64,000 nt of DNA from Globomyces pollinis-pini (lineage: Eukaryota > Chytridiomycota > Chytridiomycetes > Rhizophydiales > Globomycetaceae), in assembly GCA_025399215.1 (NCBI GenBank), contig MU621165.1, positions 1-64,000 of the forward strand, written 5' to 3'. A program made the translations under genes and the position numbers. The notes below the pieces were generated by a model. It was not told the origin of the DNA, searched no databases, and saw nothing but the letters and a program-made list of their open reading frames with translations. Positions 50,415-61,000 of the stretch are shown piece by piece. Each line of letters begins with the position of its first letter. Within the stretch, counting starts at the first letter, position 1.

Positions 50415-50624
50415 ATGATCAAAAGTGAAAATGATAAAGATTTGGAGTACATCAAACAAACTGCTGAAGGTATTGTATCAGATTCAGGTGATCTAGATAT
50501 TGGAAAACTATTAAAACAATTGGATTCAGCTGAAAAGATTTTAGATATCATGGATGAAAAAGCTAATTCTTTAATAGCTAATTTGGATGGAATACTAAAT
50601 GAAGCAAATACTAATAAAAAATAA
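50415..50624 (+). CDS. Small coiled-coil protein (69 residues)
   Basis: MIKSENDKDLEYIKQTAEGI opens an acidic, fully helical protein. The second half (LLKQLDSAEKILDIMDEKAN, SLIANLDGILNEANTNKK) has heptads like those of small adaptor subunits such as BLOC-1 or UPF0184/bublin-type proteins. The similarity is too short to name. It has its own start 78 bp before a heptad run and ends 22 bp before the aldehyde dehydrogenase ATG. Confidence 0.6.
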   Translation: MIKSENDKDLEYIKQTAEGIVSDSGDLDIGKLLKQLDSAEKILDIMDEKANSLIANLDGILNEANTNKK

Positions 50625-50646
50625 ACTAGTTAAAAAAATTACTTTG

Positions 50647-52348
50647 ATGTTTTCAGTGAAATACTCAAAACCATTCGTTGCTTCTACTTGGTTAAATACT
50701 ACTTTGAATCACAATCTAATCAATCCTTGGTCAAAAAATACTATCACTATTCATCATAATCATCCTAGTGATGTTGAAAATGCTGTTGCAATCGCAAAGA
50801 ATTCATTCAAAAATTGGTCACAATCATCTCCAAAACAAAGAAGGTGATCTATCTATATAAACTTTTATATTAGGTAATACATCTTGTTTAAAATAAAGTC
50901 AAATTCTATTGAGTTTGGCAAACAAAATTGAATCGAATCTGGAAGAAATATCTTGGTTAGAATCTCAAGGAGGAAAACCAATTCAACAAGCAAGAGAAGA
51001 TATCATTGCTTCAATTGATGTTTTCAAATATTTCGCGACTCAAACTGAATTCACTAAAGGTATCCAATACAAACAATTGATTCCAAGGTTCGAGTTATAA
51101 CAAACATTCATTCTTGAACAGATATTCAAAGTCGAGGAAATAATTCAAAACATTACACTATCAGGTAGATCACGTTGTGCAATTCATCTTGTAGACAGCC
51201 AATTGGAGTATGTGGATTAATAACCAGTTTTAACTATCCATTTTTATTGACCGCCTGGAAAGTTGCTCCTGCATTAGCAGTAGGAAATGTACTTCAAAAT
51301 CAATCTAAAGTATAGACTATAGTTTTGAAACCAGCACCTCAAACCCCATTATCTACTTTATTTTTAGCTCATTTAACAACCGAAACCGATCTACCAACAG
51401 GGGTCTTCAATGTCATATTAGGAGAGAGGCAAGTCGGAGAAAGTCTTGTGAAAAACAAAGATGTATCAATGATTTCATTTACAGGTTCTACTCCAGTTGG
51501 CAAACAAATTGCATCCGAATGTGCTACACTTTTAAGACCTTCAACGTTAGAATTAGGTGGGAAAAATGCCGCTATCGTTTTTGCTGATGCTGATCTTCAA
51601 TCAACTACAAAATTAATCATTGACGGAGCATTTTGTATCAAATTTCTATTAACTCTTTATAGCAAACATGGGTCAAAATTGCTGTGGCATATCAAGATTA
51701 TTTGTTCATTCATCTATATACAACGATTTAATTGTTCGATTAACAGATGCAACCAAAGCTCTGGTAATTGGTGATCCATCTCTTGAACATACTCAAATCG
51801 GTCCTGTTAGTAATGATCTCAACACTTATCATTTCAGTTGACCAAAATGCATTTGATAGGATTTATGGCTTTATCCAACGTGCAAACCAAAATGGTATCT
51901 ATCCAGTAATTGGTGGTCAAGATTATCAGGGAAAACATTGTACCATAACCCCAACCATTTTCACTAATGTGCCGGATAACTTGGAAATCTGTCAAACGGA
52001 ACTTTTTGGACCAGTGTTGACAATTCTACAACCGTATATTGAAACCATGACTCAACTACAGGTTCGAAACAGAACAAGAAGTGATTTCAAGAGTCAATGA
52101 TACAGAATATGGATTAGCTTGTGGGATATTCACTTCTGATGATGATAGAGTGATTCGATTGGTCAACCAACTTGAGACTGGAATGGTAATTTGATGAAAT
52201 GGATCATGAATAGATTTGGCATAATACGTACAATGATATCCCACCCTATATGCCATTTGGTGGTTTGAAGCAATCTGGATGGGGAAAGGATTTGGGTAGT
52301 GAAAGCTTGAATACTTTTACAACTGTTAAATCTATCGTTGGAGTCTAA
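50647..52348 (+). CDS. Aldehyde dehydrogenase (NAD(P)+-dependent, betaine/aminobutyraldehyde-type)
   Basis: [20 protein letters not shown] is followed by [108 protein letters not shown] (general-base Glu), [15 protein letters not shown] (catalytic Cys), [18 protein letters not shown] and [19 protein letters not shown]. All ALDH motifs are present, and the end is TVKSIVGV. Introns of 26-28 nt occur, for example after AVGN, inside LQP|FE and after ETGM. Substrate class is inferred from the overall pattern only. Confidence 0.93.
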
Positions 52349-52549
52349 ATACATTTTTTTATGATTCAGGTTTAAATTTCTATCAGTTGCAACTCTCTTT
52401 TATCACAGAGTATAAAGCAACGCTTTGACGTGAAAGCTAATTGAAAAGCATCCAAATCCGGTAATTGCTTTTTGGTTATGGGAGTGGCACCACCAAAATG
52501 AAATTCTATTTAAGAAACCATTAAACCTGAAAACAACGTAAAAAAAAAA

Positions 52550-53858
52550 ATGTCTGAAAGAACTCCATTGTTACATCAGCAACCAACAAAGAAGAAATCA
52601 GTATTGACTTGGTTAGCAGGACTAGTGATTCTCGGTCTCGTTGTTGGTGGTGTCTACTTGACCACTCATTCAAATCAATCAGGTGAAATAAAACATGATG
52701 ATGTCTCATTGGATAAATTCCCAGAAGCAGATTCAGATTTAAATAACTTGAAAATGTATTCGTTACATGTCAAACCTACGATAGTCAATCAATTCAATGT
52801 CGACTGTAAAGGGTTAGTTGCTTGTAACGTTACCGTCACTTTCCAAGATATCCCTGAAATCGAAGTCGATTACCTGGTCCAATCTTCTGAATCCGATGTA
52901 TTTGAATATTTGGAATTATATGAAACGTTGGAACAAAATACGTTTACTGTTCATGTCAAATCTCCATCGGATTGGCAATTCTATCATGATCGATATCATC
53001 TTGATAAACGTCATCATTTCAAATTACAAGTATTGGCACATGTCATTGTCCCTAAAACCTTTTTCCCAAACTTTGATATGGATGCAGATCTTGGACTTTT
53101 AGATTGGCATGGTATTTACAATCATGTAAGTTATACAGTATCTCATTATGGTTTAGATGGATCAATTTCATGCTGCCGTTCATGTAGGAGCAATGAAAAT
53201 CAAAAATATCAAGACCAAATCTTTTAATATGGAAACAAATGCAAGTGCCATTCAAGTTGAAAATATTTCGGCTGATAAAGATATCATTATTGTTTCCGAT
53301 GTAGGTTCGATTCATTTAGAAAATGCTTTGGCAAGAAATGTGGAATTAAGAGCTCAAGCTGGTGAAATTTATGGAAAAAATGTGGTGGCTAATGAAGATA
53401 TTGTTTTGAAAACCGATGCTGGTAAATTAGTATTTTATGGTGGGATTACAAAAGGTGCTAAAAGTGGTTCCGTGAATATTTCTACAAACGCTGGAGAAGT
53501 CTCTGGTTCTATTGTTGGATACAAAACTTTCAATAGTAACCTAAATGTAGGATCTATTGATGTTGAACTAAAACCTCTCGTTGATTTTGATTCAAAGACC
53601 ACTTTAACCTCTGATGCTGGTACCATTAAAGCTAAAATGGTAATTCATTTTTTTATTAATATGTAGTTTGACTTTTCTGGTACATATGATCTTCAATCCA
53701 AGATGGGCACAGTGAAAGTTACAGGAGATAAAGTTGTTCGTACCAAAACTACTGGTGGAATGTTTGGATCTCATAAAACTGGAACTGTGGAAGGTAAACA
53801 ATCTTCCACTGTTGTCGCCAGTACAAACATGGGAACCATTTCTCTAGACTTTCAATAA
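52550..53858 (+). CDS. Type II membrane protein with DUF4097-like beta-helix ectodomain
   Basis: MSERTPLLHQQPTKKKS carries an ERTPLL acidic dileucine sorting signal of vacuolar/lysosomal type. One membrane helix follows (TWLAGLVILGLVVGGVYL). The lumenal part is about 330 residues of short beta repeats (GAMKIKNIKTKSF, SDVGSIHLENALA, TDAGKLVFYGGI, GSVNISTNAGEVSG, SDAGTIKAKM, TNMGTISLDFQ) typical of the DUF4097/adhesin-like beta-helix fold. Introns of 31 and 27 nt lie after IYNH and IKAKM. Vacuolar membrane location is inferred from the signal; function is unknown. Confidence 0.78.
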
Positions 53859-53973
53859 ATTTATTTTGTTTCAATCGCATGCTATCAATTTTGAGACTTC
53901 AAGCAAGATCTCAAGTATCCAAAGTATTTAGATCAACAACAGATTTATTCGAAATCAAAAACATAAAGACAAC

Positions 53974-54406
53974 CTAAACAAGTAAAGGTTCGACATCAGT
54001 CAAAACAGAGTTTGCAACTTCAATCTCCTCTTCCGTCCCATCAGCTTCCTACACCATCAATCACCAACAACTTACAAACCGATTCAAGAGATCAGCCAAT
54101 TCACGATGAGCCATAATCAATCTCTTTTTTGTATCCGGCAACATGGCCACGGATTCTTCCAACACTACCATCAACCAACACACCTTACCTTCATTTTGTT
54201 TCCGAATATCATGAATATCAGCATTATTTTCTTCTAATTTCGTAATTCGTTGTTTTTGTTTGATAATTTCATCAGCATACATTTGTAATTCTTTGCCGGT
54301 CCTATCACAATCAATCGTTGCTGGTTTACCGTTTCACCACTCCGGTTTTGATTTTAATGTCTCTGATGGTGATTGGTTTTTGTTTACTTTCTGTCTTTTT
54401 CAACAT
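53974..54406 (-). CDS. TBCA: Tubulin-binding cofactor A
   Basis: MLKKTESKQKPITIRDIKIK is followed by TGVVKR|TGKELQMYADEIIKQ, ITKLEENNADIHDIRKQ, a short intron, VLEESVAMLPDTKKRL and MAHRELADLL. After another intron the protein ends DVEPLLV. The IKTGVVKR and DIRKQ..VLEES..M(L/I)PD motifs are diagnostic for TBCA, a small helical bundle that holds beta-tubulin during folding. An N-terminal extension of about 15 residues precedes the usual start. Confidence 0.93.
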
Positions 54407-54678
54407 ATTTTTTGTCCAACTTTAAAACGAAAAAAATGAAATGTTTTGATCTTTGGAATAATGGACCTTGCAATGACATGTGAGTTGGGTTGGAGTTGTG
54501 GTTTTGTATGCTACTTGGTGTCACTAAGTTATCAATAAGTTAGTGATAAAGTCTTATTGATCAGTAGTGGATCACTGGTGAGTAGTGGATCTTTAGATCG
54601 CTTGAGAAACAGCAATCCAACGTTAAAGGTTTTAATATATGTATATATTATAAATAATTATATTCTTGATAGTTTCCA

Positions 54679-55904
54679 TTAAGCAATAACAACGGAAGTT
54701 TCTAAAACTTTTGGTCTTTGATAAAACAAAATCAAAGGTAATATCAATACAACAACACCAGAAATACTAATACATTGCCATTTCCAACCCCAATATTGAA
54801 ACGTCATGGATCCAAGTAACGGTCCAATGAATAATCCAACTGCAAACGCGACATTGAATAATCCATATAATCGTCCATAACTAGCTGCAGGACTACAGTA
54901 ACTTAATTCGGGTAAGAGTGGTGAGAGACAAGTTGCAACTGCACCTCCAAATAAAGCTAATCCTCCAATAAATAACCAAGAATCCATTTCAAATTGAAGG
55001 AAAGCTACGGTGAGGGCTGTTAATAACATCCCTGGTAATACTACATGAATAAATCCAAATTTATCATAGAATGCTCCAGATAATGGTGCAAAAATAAGTT
55101 CTGGAATGACAAATGCAATAAATACTAGTCCAATCTGACCAGAAGTATAACCGTAATGTTCTTCAAGGTATAGAGGGAGTGTGACTTCGATGGCGGATAT
55201 GAAGATCCCAGCTCCAGCACATATAGCAAGTAACATGATCAATGGTTTTTTCGTTAAAAGTTTGGAAATAGATTCTTCCTCAAGCATCACGGTATCAGGA
55301 ACTGGTGATGGTTCAATGATGGCTAATCTGAGAAGCAGATCTAGTACCACTAAACCTAAGGTAGCCCAAAAAGGTGCTTGATAACCACCAAATTGATAGA
55401 GAAACCCACCACAAATCGGACCAACGAAATTCCCAAGTGTAAATGCAACCATAACAAACCCCATTGGTGTTCCAAGTTCACTTTGATCATAAGAATCTGC
55501 CAACAGGGATAGACCCAGAACCCAAACTGATCCAGATGCAATTCCTTGAAAGAATCTCCCAATTGATAATGACAGGAAAGATTTGATATAAATCATTACT
55601 ATGGTAGCAATAGCCAAAAACATCAAACCCATTATCATTAACGAACGTTTTTGTTTTAGTTTATCCGTGAGTATTCCAAAGGTAATTGAACCAATAATAA
55701 TTCCAACTGAGAACCAAATTAAAATCAAACCGATATCTTTCGGATCTCCACCAATATCTTCAATGACAAAAGGAATGACTAAAACAGTTAGAGAAAATAG
55801 ATAGTACAAGGCATGACAACAGTATAAGCAAATGTATCTATGAATAAACCCAAGGATACAACCAAGAGTACAAAAGCTTTTGATGATCTGATAGATTCCA
55901 ACAT
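54679..55904 (-). CDS. MFS transporter, SLC18/vesicular amine transporter-like
   Basis: The correct start is at 55904 (MLESIRSSKAFVLLVVSLGL), not the ATG at 55917 of the longest frame. A 28-nt intron joins FIDTFAYTVVMP to FIPFVIEDIGGDPKDIGLI, restoring TM1 and its D..YT..P motif. Twelve helices follow, with GILTDKLKQKRSLMIMGL between TM2 and TM3, GRFFQGIASGSVWVLGL, and LYGLFNVAFAVGLFIGPLLG near the end. It is probably a proton-coupled drug or amine exporter. The end QRPKVLETSVVIA is cytosolic. It shares a divergent promoter with TRM44 that contains Gcn4-type sites. Confidence 0.88.
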
Positions 55905-56074
55905 GTTTTGGGTTCATTCCACTTTCTGGTTGTTTAAAAGGAAATGATAAAGTCGGACCGCCGTTTCATTAAAAAGTAGGGATCTGGTAAATGTCGGGTA
56001 GATTGACCGATATTAAAAAACAGGAATTATACAAGTGATATCACTCTAGTAAGAACATACTAACCATACATAAT

Positions 56075-56205
56075 TTACTACTACTCATACATACAACTCA
56101 TAGATTCTTGACTCATACAACCCATGCATACTTGACTCATAGATATAACTCATAGATACTTCTCATAGATACTTTACTCATACTTGATACTATTCGTACT
56201 TTATG
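56075..56205 (+). repeat. Degenerate ACTCATA-type tandem repeat in a divergent promoter
   Basis: About ten copies of ACTCATA or CTCATAGATA lie irregularly in 130 bp between the MFS and TRM44 starts. Two copies extend to TGACTCAT (TGACTCA at 56109-56115 and 56133-56139), the consensus site for Gcn4/AP-1 bZIP factors. Confidence 0.7.
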
Positions 56206-56233
56206 TTTTTTCAGTTGAATTTGGTTTCACTTT

Positions 56234-57753
56234 ATGAAAACAAAAAAAATTCAAGAAAAGAATCCACCATTTGAACCAAAGGAATATCAATACAAATTAG
56301 AAAATAACTGGGTAAGAATCCTATCTGTTCATTGTGATGTCCATATAAATCACTTCAAGGATGCTGTAGAATTAGTAATCGTTCTTTATTAAATTGTAAA
56401 GATTATTATGGAACCAAATTTAATGTCTCCTGCTATTCTTAGAGCTGAAATTACCAATGACTCAAATAATCTTATATCGAATCATAATGAAAATACTGAT
56501 AGAAGAATTATTCGTCAATTAATCCCAAGACAACCTGAAAAAGATGTAGTAGTCACCCAGGAATTGATTGTATCATCTTCAGATAATCAAATGTCTGTAC
56601 AGCATCGTGCTATAAATCACAATAATGAAACTGTCAGTCCATCGGAATTACCCTACTTTTACCCAAAGGTATTCCTCTACACACTCATTCTTTAGTTCAA
56701 ATCATTCAGATATTCATTTATTGATCAAATGCTGTCAATTGAATTATTGCCTTATGAAGATTCTCAAGAACTAATAGACGATCCAAGGATGGTACCATAT
56801 CATCCATTGATTATTTAGATTAGTATTTGGAAGAGAATATTGAAATTCATCTATAAATTTAGTTTTGGAATGAAGAATGGTTACGAAAAAAGGGTGCACC
56901 ATGATATTGCTGTGTAAATAACTTGATATTTATAACTTTAGTCCAAAGATAGAATACCAAGATTTGTATGCTGAATTGAAAACAAAGTATCGACATTGGG
57001 TAGATTTATGGCCAGAGGAGACTGATCCCGCAAAACATGTAATTGAAATGACTAATGAAATATTTAGGTGTTTGAAGATATAGGAATTGCTACATGGTTG
57101 ATATGTCTATGGAAGCAGGAAAAGACAACAAAAAAGTATAAATTTATTGATCTGGGTTGTGGAAATGGATTCTTGACATATTTGCTAACCCAAGAAGGTT
57201 ATTCTGGATATGGTGTTGATTTAAGTGAACGAAAGATTTGGTCACAATTTCCATCATCCACTAAATTATATCGTACTTTAAATTTTCATAGTCATTGATT
57301 TCTTTAGAAAGACCTATATACCCCATGGAAGAAAAGCTTGAAGATGTAGATTGGATCATTGGAAATCATCCTGATGAGCTCACATTATGGATACCAATAA
57401 TGGCATCAATATCAAAGACAAAATTCATGATAATCCCTTGTTGTTTACATGAGTTATCTGGTCAAAAATTTACAAAATTAGATGTCAATCTTGGAAGATA
57501 TATGACATATTGCAAAGCAATTGAAAAATTATCAACCAATTTAGGTTTTCAGATAGAATGGGAACACTTACGAATTCCTTCCACCAAAAACATATGTCTC
57601 TTTTCTAGGAATCAAACTATTGTTGATGGTATTGATTCAATAATAGATGATCTGACTAAAACTGTGAACTTTAATCTTAGAAAAACAGATCGTCAGAAAA
57701 CATTGGAATATTTATCAAAACGGGAAATGAAGTTGAATAAACAAAATGTTTAA
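56234..57753 (+). CDS. TRM44: tRNA(Ser) (uridine44-2'-O)-methyltransferase TRM44/TRMT44
   Basis: MKTKKIQEKNPPFEPKEYQY is followed by DAVEL|IIMEPNLMSPAILR, KRVHHDIAV|PKIEYQDLYA, WVDLWPEETDPAKH|VFEDIG and IATWLICLWKQE. The SAM motif FIDLGCGNGFLTYLLTQEGY with GYGVDLSERKIW, and then DVDWIIGNHPDELTLWIPIM, FMIIPCCLHELSG and HLRIPSTKNICLF, are the TRMT44 signatures. It methylates U44 of tRNA-Ser. Introns of 27-29 nt occur at several places. The piece around 57270-57300 between STKL and SLERPIY is not resolved. The end LNKQNV is at 57753. Confidence 0.92.
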
Positions 57754-58064
57754 TATTCTCATCAAAGTTGTAATTATCCAGCAAATATTCTAAATACCAT
57801 TCTATTTATGATGTGATTTAAAATATATGAGTTTAAAACGATTGAATATGTTAAAAAGAACGCGAGATTAGCTGCTGTAATTATGGAAGAAAGAAATAAT
57901 TTCACTATAATGGTTTGGTATAGTCTGATGTTGATTGAGAGAGTTGGATGTGTGTGAAATTTCATTGTATCTTTTTCTAAATACTATTGAGTCACTCTCT
58001 GATTGTGAATAAAAAAAACACGTCAACTTTTGATTTTCCAACAAACCTTTACATATAAGACGTG
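57754..58064. other. Intergenic; no gene recognised
   Basis: This AT-rich stretch of 311 bp follows the TRM44 stop and precedes the SEC7 start, so it should hold the TRM44 terminator and the SEC7 promoter. No coding likeness seen. Confidence 0.5.
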
Positions 58065-61000
58065 ATGGGTGGTACAGATAATGCTACCAACCAAGCAGGA
58101 GGATTTTTCAAAATGTTTGGAGCAGGGAAAACGGAAACACCAGTTCAAAAACCAGTTGCCATGCCAAATCTCAACAATAATAGTTCTGAAGATTTTTTTA
58201 TTAGAATGAGTTTAGATTTATTACAAAATTCGAAAGATTATAAACGAAATGAACAATTTAGAGCTGCAATAAAAAATGCATTAGGTAAATCTAATTTGAC
58301 AAATCATTAGATAATTTTCATTTTAATGATTATGTTTATAAAATATTAACGATAATTTAGATGCATTGGATCGACCTAATGAAGCATCCAACTCACTAGC
58401 AGTTTTTAAACCATTTCAAATTGCATGTCAATCTGGATCACCTGAACTCATTACAATCGCCATAGATTGTTTAGGGAAATTATTTTCATACAATTATTGG
58501 AAAAATTCGGTTGGAATACATGTGGATGAATTAAAAGAAAAGAATAATGAAAATGTCAAGAAAGATAGTGAAGAAGATGATGGTGATAATGGTGGAACTA
58601 GTGAAATGATTTCTTTTGTGATTGATACCATCTGTGATAGTTTTGTTGGGGAAATTACTGATGAAAAAGTACAATTACAAATCATTAAGGTATAAATGAG
58701 TTTTGATAATGTTAGGCATTACAAGCTGCTCTTACAACTACTGAATCTTCCATTAATCTACATGGATCTACACTCTTGAAGGCAATTCGTACAACCTATA
58801 ATATATTTCTACTCTCAAAGTCAAATGATGTACAAATCGTGGCCCAGGGAACAGTAACACAAATGGTTCAGAGTGTGTTTAGTAGAATACCAAATCCTAA
58901 ACAGCCTCAGGGTATCAACAAACGACAAACAGTGAAAGGACCCACTCGAACCAACACAGTCAACCAAAATGTTGGTATCAATCGAACAAACACTGTGAAT
59001 CAAACACCGGGAATCAACCGTACCAACACGGTTAATCAACCAGGTGGACTTAATCGTACAAACACGGTAAATCAATCAGGTAATGGATCACCCGGACAAC
59101 AACGTTCCACCACTCAAGACTCTTTAAGAAGTCGTCAACAACAAAAGTCGAACCAACCAAATAATTCCCCAACCAAAGATGTTCAGATTGAAATTACGGT
59201 GGAAAATCAAGGTATGAATTTCAGTGAACCAAAGCAAGAAGAGATCAAATCTGAATCAATACAATCCACAAACCAAAATCTTAATCCAGTGGCAACTGAA
59301 AGCACAAAAGTCTATGATAACGATCTCAAAGATATATTTAAAGTGTTTAGAACCTTATGTATCCTAAGTGTAAAGGCCATTCCAGCACCTGAAGGGTATT
59401 CAAATTAATTTTCTCATCTAAAGGACAATTGATCTTCGATCCCAGCCAATGAGGTCAAAATTACTATCACTTCATTTAATCTCCACACTTTTACAATCAC
59501 ATTTATATCTATTCAAAATGAATTCAAAATGTCTTTGGTCATTATGTAAAGATCCTATTGGCAATCCAGAAACATTTAAATTTATTGATTCAGTCAATGA
59601 ATTTCTAATTTTAAGTTTGAGTCGTAATGCAACCAGTTTAGTTCCACCCATCTTTGATGTATCTATGGAATTATTTGGAAGATTATGGACAGGTTTAAGA
59701 ACAGTTTTAAAAGTAATGAATTCCATTTTTATTTTAATTGTTAGCGTGAAATGGCCGTGTTTTTTACAGAAATCATTTTACCAATATTAGAAGCTAAAAA
59801 AACAATACCTTGGTATCAACGTCATGCATTATTGAAATCATTACAAAAAGTGTTTTCGGATCCAGAAGGTGGTAGAATGTTGGTTGAAATTTATTTAAAT
59901 TATGATTGTGATGTTGAAGCAACTGCAAAAGAAAATATTTGGGAAAGAATGATGAATGCTATTGCGAAAATCACTTCACAACATGTAGAATCTACTAATG
60001 TTAATGCATTTCAATTGATTAGTTCATTTGCTCATCCTACAAATGGAACTCCAGCGTTAACCACTTCAAATTTGGTTGCTTTAAGAAGTGAACAAGTTAA
60101 AGAATTGTTCTCGCTCTCTGGAGATGCTGCAGAACTGAGAAAACAAGGTGTCAAATTAATGGGGAATGCCATTTTAAAACCATTGGTGGAATGGTGTAAT
60201 GAAAGGATTGCAAAGACATTGGAAAATGAAACTAGTATCCACAATGAAGAATTATCTGGAGAGATTGAAGTTACGAAATCATTAGGCTTGCTTTCAGATG
60301 AGAACCCTAACGCTTTTACATCCACCAACTCTTTTGTTTTAAAGGAAGATGATCCTTTAGCTATTGGGAATCTGAAGCTGAGGAAACAGCAAATCATTGA
60401 AGGGATAAAGAAATTTAACGCAAAGCCTAAAAAGGTAAACTGCTGATTGAATGTAATTCTAGGGAATTCAATACCTTTTGGACAATGGTTGTATACCTGC
60501 AAGAACCCCAAGAGATATAGCACACTTTTTAATTAGCACTGAAGGGTTGAGCAAGCAACAGATTGGAGACTTCTTGGGCGAAGGGTAATGAAATTGTACA
60601 ATCTGAATGTTAGTGAGGAAGAAAATATTGCGATTATGCACGCTTTTGTCGATCAAATGGAATTTACAAATCAAAAGTTTATTGATGCGATTCGAACATT
60701 CTTACAAAGTTTTAGATTACCTGGAGAAGCGCAAAAAATTGACCGATATATGTTGAAATTTGCAGAAGTTTACTTGAAAACTAACCCTTCAAGTTTCTCA
60801 AGTGCAGGTAATTCCATTAATGTCTCAAATATATATAATAGATACTGCATACGTCCTTGCTTATTCCGTTGTGATGTTGAATACTGATCAACATAATGCA
60901 CAGGTCAAGAAGAAAATGTCCAAAGCGGAATTCATTAAAAACAATCGTGGAATAGATGGTGGAAAAGATTTACCAGAAGGCATTTTAACAAGTATTTTTG

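Noticed and set aside
55905..55917. Start of the MFS carrier at 55917 (MNPKHVGIY)
   Set aside because: It reads TM1 in the wrong frame. Start 55904 plus a 28-nt intron restores the conserved first helix and D..YT..P motif.
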